A stretch of DNA of 64,000 nt from an uncultured Alistipes sp. Its GTDB lineage: Bacteria; Bacteroidota; Bacteroidia; Bacteroidales; Rikenellaceae. Each line of letters starts with the position of its first letter. Position 1 is the first letter of the stretch. The DNA lies in assembly GCA_944320685.1 (NCBI GenBank), contig CALUIK010000001.1, positions 841,593-905,592 of the forward strand. Reading direction: 5' to 3'. A program made the position numbers and the translations under genes. This document shows positions 27,316-36,991 of this stretch, one piece after another. The notes below the pieces were generated by a model, which saw nothing but the letters and a program-made list of their open reading frames with translations, was not told where the DNA came from and ran no database searches.

Positions 27316-28137
27316 ATGAACATTAAAACGATCTTTGCGCTTGTCGCATTGGCTTTAAACATTACAACAGTCATGGCACAGGAGAAAATCAAACAGACGG
27401 CGGGCCGCGACCAGCTCGGGGAGTTCGCCCCCAAATTCGCGGAATTGAACGACGACGTACTTTTCGGCGAGGTATGGAGCCGTACGGACAAACTCGGGTT
27501 GCGTGACCGCAGCATGGTGACCATCACGTCGCTTATAAGTCAGGGCATCACCGATTCGTCGCTGACGTATCACCTGCAGACGGCGCGGCAGAACGGCATC
27601 ACCCGCGGCGAGATCGCCGAGATCCTCACCCAGATCGGCTTCTATGCCGGCTGGCCGAAGGCATGGGCGGCATTCCGTCTGGCGAAGGATGTGTGGGCGG
27701 AGGATACGGCAGGGGAGGATGCCAAGGCCGCATTCCAGCGGCAGATGATCTTCCCGATCGGGGAGCCCAACACGGCATATGCCCGATATTTCACGGGCAA
27801 CAGCTATCTTGCCCCCGTTTCGCGCGAGCAGGTCGTGATCTCGAACGTTACGTTCGAGCCGGGCTGCCGCAACAACTGGCACATACACCGCGCCAAGAGC
27901 GGCGGCGGCCAGATGCTCATCGGTGTCGCGGGCCGAGGCTGGTATCAGGAGGAGGGGAAACCTGCCGTCGAGATACTCCCCGGAACGGTGATACACATTC
28001 CGGCCAACGTAAAGCACTGGCATGGTGCCGCGGCCGACGGGTGGTTCGCGCATCTGGCGTTCGAGATACCGGGCGAGGACGCCTCGAACGAGTGGCTCGA
28101 ACCCGTGTCGGACGAGGAGTACGGGGCGCTGGAATAG
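27316..28137 (+). CDS. Carboxymuconolactone decarboxylase-like / cupin fusion protein, exported
   Basis: 273 aa with a signal peptide (MNIKTIFALVALALNITTVMAQ). Residues 35-125 form one CMD-like helical domain (GLRDRSMVTITSLISQG, GEIAEILTQIGFYAGWP); residues 145-270 form a cupin with metal-site pattern NNWHIHRAKSGGGQMLIGVAG and HWHGAAADGWFAHLAF. CMD proteins are often AhpD-like or decarboxylases acting on small organic substrates; an exact reaction cannot be given. A shorter-domain paralogue is at 39359-40423. An upstream in-frame ATG at 27301 is possible. Controlled by promoter P1. Confidence 0.85.
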   Translation: MNIKTIFALVALALNITTVMAQEKIKQTAGRDQLGEFAPKFAELNDDVLFGEVWSRTDKLGLRDRSMVTITSLISQGITDSSLTYHLQTARQNGITRGEIAEILTQIGFYAGWPKAWAAFRLAKDVWAEDTAGEDAKAAFQRQMIFPIGEPNTAYARYFTGNSYLAPVSREQVVISNVTFEPGCRNNWHIHRAKSGGGQMLIGVAGRGWYQEEGKPAVEILPGTVIHIPANVKHWHGAAADGWFAHLAFEIPGEDASNEWLEPVSDEEYGALE

Positions 28138-28241
28138 GGGTCGGCCCGCTTGCGGCACGGCCGCGGCGGCGCCCCGAGGCCTATTTGCGCGGTTGCAGGG
28201 CGGGCCCATTGAATCGTGACGGCATATTCGGGGCCTGCCGG

Positions 28242-28272
28242 TTGGCCGTGCCGCGCCTTTATTGTATTTTTG
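28242..28272 (+). promoter_or_regulatory. Promoter for the TonB-dependent receptor gene
   Basis: TTG (28242-28244), 20 nt, TATTTTTG (28265-28272), matching the Bacteroidetes consensus. Confidence 0.5.
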
Positions 28273-28388
28273 TGCCGCGCCGCTACGACGGTGCAGGGCG
28301 GAACGCGGTGGAGACCGCGCCGCGGCGGCCGTAGCCCGCATTCCGGCAGGATCGTATGCGGTTTTGCGTCAAACGTTTTGTTTTGCAG

Positions 28389-30287
28389 ATGAAGGGACCA
28401 TATGTTTTTATAGTTTTAGCCCTCTTTGCCGTCCGTGCGGCGGGGGCGCAGGAGAGCGATACGCTGAACGGGGAACGCGTGTATGAGATCGGCGAGGTGG
28501 TGGTGACGGGCACGCGCCACGAAACGGACGTACGCCACCTGTCGCAGACGGTGTCGGTGGTGGACCGCACGCAGATAGAGCGGGCCATGCAGCCGTCGCT
28601 GCTGCCCGTATTGACGGAGCGCGTGCCCGGCCTCTTCGTCACCTCGCGCGGCGTGATGGGATACGGCGTGTCGGGCGGCGCCGCGGGCAATATCTCGCTG
28701 CGCGGGTTGAGCGGCGGGGCTGGCCGCCTGATGGTCATGATCGACGGCCACCCGCAGTATGCGGGTATCTTCGGGCACCCCATCGCCGACGCCTATCAGT
28801 CGTTCATGGCCGAGCGTGTGGAGGTGCTGCGCGGGCCTGCGTCGGTGCTGTACGGCTCGAACGCTATGGGCGGCGTGGTGAACATCGTCACGCGCAAGAT
28901 GGCGGAGGACGGCGTGAAGACCAATCTCCATGCCGGCTACGGTTCGTACAATACGCTGGAGACGGAGCTTACGAACCGCATCCGCAAGGGGCGTTTCTCG
29001 AGTGTCGTGTCGGGGTCGTACGACAGGACGGACGGGCACCGCGTCGACATGGGATTCGAGCAGTACGGCGGATATGCCAAGTTGGGGTATGAGATCTCCG
29101 ATAGCTGGAGCGTGCGCGGCGACGTCAACGTGACGCACTTCAACGCCTCGTACCCGGGCCCTGTGGGGGCTCCTCTGCTCGACGGCGACCAGCGCATCAC
29201 CCGCGGCATGACCTCGTTTGCCGTGGAGAACGATTACGGGAAGAGCTCCGGCGCCGTGAGCCTCTTCTACAACTGGGGCGCGCACCATATCAACGACGGC
29301 TATACCCCTTCGGAGGGCGAGGGGCCGCGCGACGAGCGTTTCGTCTCCCGCGACGACATGATGGGGCTGTCGCTCTTCCAGAGCGCGAGCCTCTTTGCGG
29401 GGAACCGCATCACCGCGGGATTCGATTGGTTCCGCTACGGCGGACGCGCATGGAACGAGTATGTGAGCGGGGAGAATGCGGGGACGGAATCGGACCTTGT
29501 CGACAAACACGAGTACGAGGTTGCGGGCTATGTCGACTTCCGTCAGGATATAGGGCGGCGCCTCACGCTGGACGCGGGTCTGCGTGTCGACCACCATTCG
29601 CGTGCGGGTACGGAGTGGGTGCCGCAGGCGGGGCTGGCGGTGCGCCTGCCGCATGCGGCCGAACTGAAACTATCGGCCTCGAAAGGGTTTCGCTACCCGA
29701 TCCTGCGCGAGATGTACATGTTTCCGCCGCAAAACCCCGACCTGCAGCCCGAGTCGATGTGGAGCTATGAGCTGTCGTTCTCGCAGCGGCTCTCGGAGGG
29801 GAGGTTCGAATACGGTGTGAATCTCTTTTATATCGACGGCAAGAACCTGATACAGACTCTGCCCAACCCCAACGGCAGCGGCATGCTCAACCTCAATTCG
29901 GGCGAGATACGGAATGCCGGCGTGGAGGTGCAGGCGGCATACCGCATCGGCCGCCATTGGTCGGCTGACGCAAACTACAGTTTCCTGCATATGGAGAACC
30001 CCGTCGTCGCGGCCCCCGAACACAAACTTTACGGCGGCGCATGTTTCTCGCAGGGCCGCTGGACGGTCTCGACGGGGGTGCAATACATTGCCGGGCTCTA
30101 TACGCAGACCGATCCCGCGACGCAGGAGACCTTCGTGCTGTGGAACCTGCGCGCCTCGTTCCGCGCCGCCCGCAGGCTGGAGATATGGGCGCGGGGCGAG
30201 AACTTGCTGGCACAGAGGTATGAGATAAATGCCGGTTACCCCATGCCGCGGGCGACGGTGACGGCGGGCTTCAATCTCGATTTTTAG
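28389..30287 (+). CDS. TonB-dependent outer membrane receptor
   Basis: 632 aa with a signal peptide. After a short linker with GEVVVTGTRHETD (TonB-box/plug start), the plug domain has NISLRGLSGGAGRLMVMIDG and VEVLRGPASVLYGSNAMGGV; the rest is a 22-strand-type barrel ending in aromatic F (GFNLDF). It lacks the carboxypeptidase-like N-terminal domain of SusC proteins and there is no SusD partner, so it more probably takes up a siderophore, cobalamin-like or metal ligand than a glycan. The start at 28389 gives a normal signal peptide; an in-frame ATG at 28356 would lengthen the n-region. Confidence 0.9.
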   Translation: MKGPYVFIVLALFAVRAAGAQESDTLNGERVYEIGEVVVTGTRHETDVRHLSQTVSVVDRTQIERAMQPSLLPVLTERVPGLFVTSRGVMGYGVSGGAAGNISLRGLSGGAGRLMVMIDGHPQYAGIFGHPIADAYQSFMAERVEVLRGPASVLYGSNAMGGVVNIVTRKMAEDGVKTNLHAGYGSYNTLETELTNRIRKGRFSSVVSGSYDRTDGHRVDMGFEQYGGYAKLGYEISDSWSVRGDVNVTHFNASYPGPVGAPLLDGDQRITRGMTSFAVENDYGKSSGAVSLFYNWGAHHINDGYTPSEGEGPRDERFVSRDDMMGLSLFQSASLFAGNRITAGFDWFRYGGRAWNEYVSGENAGTESDLVDKHEYEVAGYVDFRQDIGRRLTLDAGLRVDHHSRAGTEWVPQAGLAVRLPHAAELKLSASKGFRYPILREMYMFPPQNPDLQPESMWSYELSFSQRLSEGRFEYGVNLFYIDGKNLIQTLPNPNGSGMLNLNSGEIRNAGVEVQAAYRIGRHWSADANYSFLHMENPVVAAPEHKLYGGACFSQGRWTVSTGVQYIAGLYTQTDPATQETFVLWNLRASFRAARRLEIWARGENLLAQRYEINAGYPMPRATVTAGFNLDF

Positions 30288-30329
30288 GCGGCATCGGGCG
30301 TTCCGGTGCGGCGGAAATGATATTATTAT

Positions 30330-31310
30330 ATGAAAAAGAGTATTTTAGCTATGTTGATGACGATGACGCTTGCGGCATCCGGTGGCGCCGGTGCGCAGAA
30401 CGTTCGCAATGCCGTTCCGGCGGGGACGCCGTCGGAGGAGGGCGCGCTTCCCAAGGTATATCTCTGCCGTGAGATCACCTCGGAGAATCTGATCAGGATA
30501 TATGAGGCGCTCGGGCGCAAGGCCCACGGGCGTGTGGCCGTGAAGGTGTCGACGGGGGAGCCCGGCGGACACAACTTCCTGCAGCCCGCCCTGATCAAGG
30601 ATCTCGTGCAGCAGGTGAGAGGCACCATCGTGGAGTGCAATACCGCCTACGGCGGCGGCCGCGCCGACACCGAGAGCCACCTGAAGGCGGCGGCCGACCA
30701 CGGATTCACGGCCATAGCCGCGGTCGACATAATGGATGCCGAGGGGGAGGCGGAGCTGCCGGTGACGGGCGGCAGGCACCTTACGCGCGACATCGTGGGC
30801 AAGAACTTTCTGGACTACGACTTTACCGTCATACTGTCGCATTTCAAGGGTCATGCCATGGGCGGCTTCGGCGGCGCCATAAAGAACATGTCCATCGGCA
30901 TCGCCTCGTCGAACGGCAAGCGGCTGATACATTCGGCGGGTGCCAGCACGACAAGTTGGGGCAACCCGTCGCAGGAGGAGTTCCTCGAGTCGATGGCCGA
31001 GGCGGCCAAGGCCGTTGCCGACCACTGCGGCGATGATATTGTTTACATAAGCGTTGCCAACAACCTTTCGGTGGACTGCGACTGCGACTCCTCTCCCGCC
31101 GACCCCGAAATGGGCGACATCGGTATCCTGGCGTCGCTCGACCCCGTGGCGCTCGACCGCGCCTGCACCGATCTGGTGCGGTCGTCGGACGACCACGGCA
31201 AGATACACCTCATAGAACGTATAGATTCGCGGCACGGCATGCATACGCTGGACCACGCCGAAGCTCTCGGCATGGGGAGCCAGCGCTACGAACTTGTAGA
31301 GCTGGATTGA
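30330..31310 (+). CDS. DUF362 family exported protein
   Basis: 326 aa with a signal peptide (MKKSILAMLMTMTLAASGGAGA). The body matches DUF362: RVAVKVSTGEPGGHNFLQP, GTIVECNTAYGGGRADTESH, VILSHFKGHAMGGFGGAIKN and ILASLDPVALDRACTDLV. Some DUF362 proteins carry a 4Fe-4S ferredoxin domain, but here only a short CDCD motif remains and no CxxCxxC set, so this is the short form. Function unknown. It follows the TonB receptor by 42 nt and is probably cotranscribed, which suggests a link to the imported ligand. It ends before a strong bidirectional hairpin. Confidence 0.82.
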   Translation: MKKSILAMLMTMTLAASGGAGAQNVRNAVPAGTPSEEGALPKVYLCREITSENLIRIYEALGRKAHGRVAVKVSTGEPGGHNFLQPALIKDLVQQVRGTIVECNTAYGGGRADTESHLKAAADHGFTAIAAVDIMDAEGEAELPVTGGRHLTRDIVGKNFLDYDFTVILSHFKGHAMGGFGGAIKNMSIGIASSNGKRLIHSAGASTTSWGNPSQEEFLESMAEAAKAVADHCGDDIVYISVANNLSVDCDCDSSPADPEMGDIGILASLDPVALDRACTDLVRSSDDHGKIHLIERIDSRHGMHTLDHAEALGMGSQRYELVELD

Positions 31311-31470
31311 TCTGCGCGGGGAGTGCGTCGGGTGCGGCCCTGCGGCCGTGGCGGAATGGCCCTGCCACTCTCCTTTTGGCCGCAGGGCATCCGAAAGCCG
31401 GCGGATAGGGACCGGCCTTCTGCCGGATCCATGCACGCGGGATTGTCAATGTCCGCCCGACTTGAGATAG

Positions 31471-31508
31471 AAAATATCGGCGCTACAACAAAGTAGTGCC
31501 GATATTTT
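31471..31508. terminator. Bidirectional intrinsic terminator
   Basis: AAAATATCGGCGCTAC pairs with GTAGTGCCGATATTTT over 16 bp with one G-T pair and a 6-nt loop. The A-rich start and T-rich end make it work on both strands, between the convergent DUF362 and GNAT genes. Confidence 0.85.
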
Positions 31509-31575
31509 GTACGCGCTCCCGCGGCTTACGCGGCGGAGGGCGCATTTTTTTTATGCAATGCAACCGTAGTTCCGG

Positions 31576-32109
31576 CTATTCCATCCGTTTCTCGAAACGG
31601 AAGTCCCCGTTCTCGTGCATGTAGCCGGCCGGAATTTGCAGCGACCGGTGGAAGCGGTTGAAATACTCCACAATCCGGAAGCCGCAGCGGTTTACATAGA
31701 AGTGTATGTTCCTCGTCTCAAAATAGGGCGTAAAGGTTTCCCACACCTTGACTTCGGGGTGCAGCCGCTCCACCGCGCGCCACGCTGCCTGCCCGATTCC
31801 TTTGCCGTGGTGACGGGGCAATACGAAGAGCAGCCCCAACTCGCCCTTTTCTCCGCTCCGGCCGATTTTCAGGACGACACCGCCGACTATCTCCCCGTTG
31901 AGGAGAATGCGGTACGTCTCCCCTTCGGACTCCTGAATTTCACGATCGACGGTGCTGCGGGCGATGATCTCGCCATCCTCCTCGAACTGTGTGTCGCGTA
32001 CGCCGAACTCCTCAAGCGCCCCGTAGCGGAACGCCTCCTGATTGTCGAGAATGAACTGCTCCCTGTCCGCCTCCTCAAGCGGTACGAGTTTTACATCCAT
32101 ATCTTTCAT
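31576..32109 (-). CDS. GNAT family N-acetyltransferase
   Basis: 177 aa. GNAT fold with the acetyl-CoA pyrophosphate loop in LPRHHGKGIGQAAW (Q/RxxGxG/A type) after LGLLFV, and the C-terminal ETRNIHFYVNRCGFRIVEYFN block with the usual NxxFYxxxGF-like pattern. The acceptor substrate is unknown. The chosen ATG (MKDMDVKLV) has an alternative three codons downstream. It stands alone and convergent with DUF362, at the edge of the accessory region. Confidence 0.85.
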   Translation of the reverse strand: MKDMDVKLVPLEEADREQFILDNQEAFRYGALEEFGVRDTQFEEDGEIIARSTVDREIQESEGETYRILLNGEIVGGVVLKIGRSGEKGELGLLFVLPRHHGKGIGQAAWRAVERLHPEVKVWETFTPYFETRNIHFYVNRCGFRIVEYFNRFHRSLQIPAGYMHENGDFRFEKRME

Positions 32110-32386
32110 AATGTTCCATTATTTGAGCATCCAACAGTATCTTTGCCGTCGCTGCCTTTTCCTTGCCGGCGATGATCTCCGTGGCGGGACGGCCGCACAC
32201 GTGTATCCGCATCTTGCAGGGGAAACGGGCGGAGGGTTTCTCCACCGCCGAGGCGCTGACGATGAACCGGCGGCCGACACGCCTGAAACGCACGGATACT
32301 CTCGCCGAAGCGCTCCTCCGGCAGGCTGAAATAGCGGCGCAGGAACTACAGTCCATCCTGCGGGTTCGACATGTTTTCCGGAGCCT
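32110..32386. other. Intergenic stretch, possible gene remnant
   Basis: No intact gene is recognised. On the minus strand a reading frame near 32075-32270 has protein-like composition (KMRIHVCGRPATEI, then KILLDAQIMEHYE) and would overlap the GNAT start; it may be the tail of a decayed gene. No family is recognised. Confidence 0.25.
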
Positions 32387-32491
32387 TCAGGCGGAAACGC
32401 CCCGTTTCCGTCGGGCTTTCTCGCGCGAGCGCCAGTAGTAGATGGGCGCGGCCAGCGTGAATAGGCTGCAGGAGACATAGTCCGACATCAT
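32387..32491 (-). CDS. Possible small protein (34 aa)
   Basis: A short frame starting MMSDYVSCSLFTLAAPIYYW followed by a basic tail. It has one hydrophobic segment and begins 6 nt after the stop of the small gene before it. Coding status is uncertain. Confidence 0.2.
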   Translation of the reverse strand: MMSDYVSCSLFTLAAPIYYWRSREKARRKRGVSA

Positions 32492-32497
32492 GATCCG

Positions 32498-32692
32498 CTA
32501 CTTCATGGGCCAGCCATCCTCGATGTCCTGCCGGAACTCCTCGTCGGTGAGCAGCCGCAGGGCATAGCAGAGGAACAGACCCGCCGACGCAGGCGACAGC
32601 TCCGGCGCAATGTCATGTATGACACGCCGTATGTCCAGACCATTTAGCCGTTGCAAAGATACTATTTCCTGCATAATGCCGGCAGTATGCAT
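32498..32692 (-). CDS. Small hypothetical protein (64 aa)
   Basis: Encodes a 64-aa protein beginning MHTAGIMQEIVSLQRLNGLD and ending EDGWPMK, with balanced amphipathic composition unlike a chance frame. It is 22 nt downstream of the aldo/keto reductase stop on the same strand. No family is recognised; it may be a fragment of a larger regulator. Confidence 0.35.
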   Translation of the reverse strand: MHTAGIMQEIVSLQRLNGLDIRRVIHDIAPELSPASAGLFLCYALRLLTDEEFRQDIEDGWPMK

Positions 32693-32709
32693 GCCGATGA
32701 TAAAGATAG

Positions 32710-33725
<1,016 letters not shown>

Positions 33726-33749
33726 GTCTTGATTTTTGTTATACCGCCG

Positions 33750-33757
33750 CAAAATTA
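33750..33757 (-). promoter_or_regulatory. -7 box for the aldo/keto reductase gene
   Basis: CAAAATTA (TAATTTTG on the minus strand), 24 nt before the start at 33725. Confidence 0.45.
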
Positions 33758-33886
33758 CGGCGGCAGGTAGAAAGCCCCGTTACAAGAATTGCGGTAGGAT
33801 ATGCATATATTCCCTTTTTTTGCCCGTCAGATGCGGAAAAGACCTGCCCTGCGGAAATATGGAGAGAGTTATTGACTTGAAATATG

Positions 33887-33894
33887 TATATTTG
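33887..33894 (+). promoter_or_regulatory. -7 box for the AraC gene at 33919
   Basis: TATATTTG matches TAnnTTTG, 24 nt before the ATG. Confidence 0.5.
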
Positions 33895-33918
33895 CAATGA
33901 GAATAAGGTAATGGAGAT

Positions 33919-34725
33919 ATGGCAGAAACGGAAAATATTATAATAAGGGATACCCTTGACGGGCTGGGTACGGACGCTTACAGCAATTACCTTGCCCATG
34001 CCCTTTGTCTGGCAGGCAGCTGCCGGCTGAAATACAACGGCGAGGAACGCGAACTGCAGGCGGGCGACCTGATGATTGTCCGCAAGGGGAAGCTGGTGGA
34101 GCGCATCCGTCCGGCGGACGGTTTCCGCGTAAAGGTGATATACGTGACCTCCGAATTTATCGTGCTCTCCACACCGCTCAGCAACTACGGCATGAAGGGC
34201 CAGCTTGCCCTGTTCCTCAATCCCATCATGAAACTGGATGCCGGACAGCGGGAGCTGTGCCGCAGGGATTTCGAGATGGTGGAGTCGAGGTTGGCGCAGA
34301 GCGGCCACCATTTCCGCCGCGATCTGCTGATAGCATCCGTACAGATGCTCATAATCGACTTCTTCGATTTCCATTCCCATCTTTACGGGGTGGACAACAT
34401 CCCGCTGCAGAGCGCCGCCATCATGAGCCGTTTCCTCAATATGCTGGAGAACGGGACATACCGCGAACACCGCGAAGTGAACTGGTACGCCGACAAGTTG
34501 TGCGTCACACCCAAGTACCTGTCCGAAGTGTCGCGGAAGATAAGCGGTTATGCCGCCAACTATTGGATCAACCGCTACACCGTGCTCGACATCTCCCGCC
34601 TGCTCCGCGACAAGTCGCTGACATTCGTCCATATATCCGACATGTTCGGCTTCTCGTCACCAGCCTATTTCAGCCGTTACGTGCAGCAGCATCTGGGCGT
34701 AAGCCCGACGGAATACAGGGGGTAA
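33919..34725 (+). CDS. AraC family transcriptional regulator (subfamily B)
   Basis: 268 aa. An N-terminal cupin-type domain (GDLMIVRKGKLVERI) is joined to an AraC DNA-binding domain (about 165-268): ADKLCVTPKYLSEVSRKISG, YAANYWINRY, FGFSSPAYFSRYVQQHLGVS, PTEYRG. It is close to the regulator at 35048-35884 (shared TPxYLSEvxRK, YWIxRyT and SPTEYR-type blocks) and distinct from the four subfamily A members. Divergent from an aldo/keto reductase gene, its likely target. Confidence 0.9.
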   Translation: MAETENIIIRDTLDGLGTDAYSNYLAHALCLAGSCRLKYNGEERELQAGDLMIVRKGKLVERIRPADGFRVKVIYVTSEFIVLSTPLSNYGMKGQLALFLNPIMKLDAGQRELCRRDFEMVESRLAQSGHHFRRDLLIASVQMLIIDFFDFHSHLYGVDNIPLQSAAIMSRFLNMLENGTYREHREVNWYADKLCVTPKYLSEVSRKISGYAANYWINRYTVLDISRLLRDKSLTFVHISDMFGFSSPAYFSRYVQQHLGVSPTEYRG

Positions 34726-34821
34726 GGCGCTTCGCATGCATGCAAACCGCAAAAATGGGGTCATTCGCGGCAATTAGTGCAACAGGCGGTGCGGGAGCCA
34801 TGCCTAACTTTGCTGCCGTAT

Positions 34822-35000
34822 ATGCATGAAACGATAAGAAGAGTGACCTGTATAGCAATCATAATGGCTGTTATGACGACAGGGCTGTGCGCCTGTACGG
34901 GAAAGGCGGAAGCCCCGGCTTACATGGACGGAAACGGTGCCGCCGGCAGCGGCAGTTCCATGATCCGGATGACCCGGCCTGTTCCCGACCGATACTTTTC
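34822..35000 (+). pseudogene. Stub of an exported lipoprotein gene
   Basis: The frame opens with a convincing lipoprotein signal (MHETIRRVTCIAIIMAVMTT then GLCACTGKAEAP) but the following residues have no recognisable domain and the frame runs into the opposing AraC gene. It looks like the 5' remnant of a deleted gene. The parent family cannot be told. Confidence 0.4.
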
Positions 35001-35047
35001 GGAAGCTGCCGAGTTTTTGCGGGTTGCCACCTTTTTGATGACGGCAC

Positions 35048-35884
35048 TCATGCGGTCCGCCCTATTCTCGCCTTTCGGTATTCGGTAGGATAAACGCCCA
35101 GCCGCTTCTGCACGTAACGGCTGAAATAGGATACGGACGAGAAGTTCAGGCGGGAGGCTATTTCCGTCAGCGACAGCTCTTTCAGGCACAGCAGGTTAGT
35201 GATCTCATGGAGCGTGAAGCGGTCGATCCAATAAGTGGCAGGTTTGCCGCACGCCTTCCTGCATATCTCGGAAAGGTAATGTGGGGTTATGCAAAGTCTT
35301 GAGGCGTAGTACGGTATGTCCCGATGCCGGATGTATTCGCCGTTGTATAGCATTTCGACAAACCGTTGCAGCAGACGGGCGGTCCGTTCGGACACCTGTC
35401 GGGAAGCCTGCCCGCGAGCATGTATGTCGTACAGGTCGAGGATATGCGCCATCATCAGATAGCCCAGCATCTCTTCGCGGAACAGGTGCGGCTCGCCGTC
35501 GGCCAGTCTTTCGCGGAGCCGTTCCATGTCGTTCCTGCATTTCAGGAAGTCGTGCGGGGAGAGCCTCATCACCGGATTCTGCAGCAGGCTCAGATGCCCG
35601 ATGATGCCGTAATTGTTGCGTATGGCCATCGACAGGACGAACGGCTCGGACAACCCCATCGTCAGGGCACGGTAATCCGCCGATTCGGAGAAGCCGGAAG
35701 CCAGCGACATGTTGGTCAGTATGACGTAATCGCCCGCCGCGATGTTGTAAGGCTCGTTCTGGAAGCGGAAACTCATGCTTCCGCCCGTGCATAGGATATG
35801 AATCACGCAATAGGGATCGTTCACGGAGTCGTGATCCTTGATCGATTCGATGAAGAATATCTTGTTCCATTCCTGCTGTTCCAT
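35048..35884 (-). CDS. AraC family transcriptional regulator (subfamily B)
   Basis: 278 aa. Cupin-type N-terminal domain (NIAAGDYVILTNMSLASGF) and C-terminal AraC domain with ASRLCITPHYLSEICRKACG, ATYWIDRFTLHEITNLL, SRLNFSSVSYFSRYVQKRLG and YPTEYRKARIG. Divergent from the aldo/keto reductase gene at 36020, which it probably controls; the pair mirrors the 32715/33919 pair, so the two regulator-reductase units look like duplicates. Confidence 0.9.
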   Translation of the reverse strand: MEQQEWNKIFFIESIKDHDSVNDPYCVIHILCTGGSMSFRFQNEPYNIAAGDYVILTNMSLASGFSESADYRALTMGLSEPFVLSMAIRNNYGIIGHLSLLQNPVMRLSPHDFLKCRNDMERLRERLADGEPHLFREEMLGYLMMAHILDLYDIHARGQASRQVSERTARLLQRFVEMLYNGEYIRHRDIPYYASRLCITPHYLSEICRKACGKPATYWIDRFTLHEITNLLCLKELSLTEIASRLNFSSVSYFSRYVQKRLGVYPTEYRKARIGRTA

Positions 35885-35910
35885 ACGCGGCCTGTTGTCG
35901 ATCGTTACGG

Positions 35911-35918
35911 CAAATGTA
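35911..35918 (-). promoter_or_regulatory. -7 box for the AraC gene at 35048
   Basis: CAAATGTA (TACATTTG on the minus strand), 26 nt before the start at 35884. Confidence 0.45.
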
Positions 35919-35984
35919 GGTAAAAACCACGAAAAGTGAATATTTCTCCGCCATTTTTGTATCGATATTCCCGCCGACAGCCGG

Positions 35985-35992
35985 TAACTTTG
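35985..35992 (+). promoter_or_regulatory. -7 box for the aldo/keto reductase gene at 36020
   Basis: TAACTTTG, 27 nt before the ATG. At the P1-type distances lie weak matches, CTCCGCCA (35946-35953) and AACCACGA (35925-35932), so this may be a diverged relative of the P1-P4 operators. Confidence 0.45.
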
Positions 35993-36019
35993 CGATATAA
36001 TCGAAAAACGGAACGAAGC

Positions 36020-36868
36020 ATGAAACAAGTAAGATTGAACAACGGGGTGATGATGCCGTCCATCGGTTTCGGCGTCTTCCAGATTCCCGTGGACGATACG
36101 GAGCGCATCGTGACCGATGCGCTGGAGGCGGGCTACCGTATGATAGATACTGCCGCCTCTTATTTCAACGAGGAGCAGGTGGGCAATGCCCTGCGGCACA
36201 GCGGCCTGAAGCGCGAAGAGGTGTTCGTGACCACCAAACTGTGGGTGCAGGACTACGAGTACGACGATGCCCTGCGTGCCTTCGACCTCTCGATGAGGAG
36301 GCTCGGGCTGGACTACCTCGACCTGTACCTGCTGCACAAGCCCTACGGCAACTATTATGCGGCATGGCGGGCGGCGGAACGGCTCTACAAGGAGGGGCGC
36401 ATCCGCGCTATCGGGGTGACGAGTTTCAGCAGCGAACGCCTGCAGGACCTCTTCCTGCACAACGAGGTGAAGCCTGCAGTCAACCAACTGGAGACGCACC
36501 CGTTCTTCCAGCAGCAGGCTGCCAACGCCTTCCTCCGGCAGGAGGGCATACAGCACGAGGCGTGGGCGCCCTTCGCCGAAGGGCAGAACGACATCTGGAA
36601 CAACCCCGTATTGAAAACCATTGCCGGCAGGCACGGCAAGACGGTGGGCAGCGTCGTCCTGCGCTGGCTGAACCAGCGGAATGTGGTGGTCATCCCCAAG
36701 ACCGTACGCCGCGAACGCATGGTGGAGAACCTCTCCATCTTCGACTTTACCCTGACTGACGGGGAAATGCAGGCCATTGCCGGGCTGGACACCGGGCGAA
36801 GCCCCATCTACGACGACATGGATTTGGCCACGACACGGTTTATCGGAACACACCGGATACACGAATGA
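36020..36868 (+). CDS. Aldo/keto reductase (AKR5-like)
   Basis: 282 aa, of the short 2,5-diketogluconate reductase/prostaglandin F synthase group. Tetrad positions: Asp and Tyr in MIDTAASYFNEEQVG, Lys in VTTKLWV and His in LYLLHKPYG. The C-terminal cofactor segment VVVIPKTVRRERMVENLSIF is intact. It should reduce small aldehydes, ketones or keto-sugars with NADPH. About half identical by eye to the paralogue at 37839. It is followed by promoter P2. Confidence 0.9.
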   Translation: MKQVRLNNGVMMPSIGFGVFQIPVDDTERIVTDALEAGYRMIDTAASYFNEEQVGNALRHSGLKREEVFVTTKLWVQDYEYDDALRAFDLSMRRLGLDYLDLYLLHKPYGNYYAAWRAAERLYKEGRIRAIGVTSFSSERLQDLFLHNEVKPAVNQLETHPFFQQQAANAFLRQEGIQHEAWAPFAEGQNDIWNNPVLKTIAGRHGKTVGSVVLRWLNQRNVVVIPKTVRRERMVENLSIFDFTLTDGEMQAIAGLDTGRSPIYDDMDLATTRFIGTHRIHE

Positions 36869-36896
36869 GGCGCAAATTACGGCAAAGCAATATGCC

Positions 36897-36964
36897 ACCG
36901 GTAATCAAGGTATAACTATCCGTAATATAGTTTATAAACGGAATGAAACGGGTCTTTACATTTG
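36897..36964 (+). promoter_or_regulatory. AraC-type operator and promoter P2
   Basis: ACCGGTAA (36897-36904) and ATCCGTAA (36918-36925) start 21 nt apart; 31 nt later stands TACATTTG (36957-36964). Same geometry as P1, P3 and P4. The acetyltransferase ATG is 27 nt further on. Confidence 0.6.
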
Positions 36965-36991
36965 CCGCAACATATATAAATTAATAATTAC

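Noticed and set aside
28389..30287. SusC-type glycan importer
   Set aside because: No carboxypeptidase-like N-terminal domain and no SusD gene; length is that of a plain TonB receptor.
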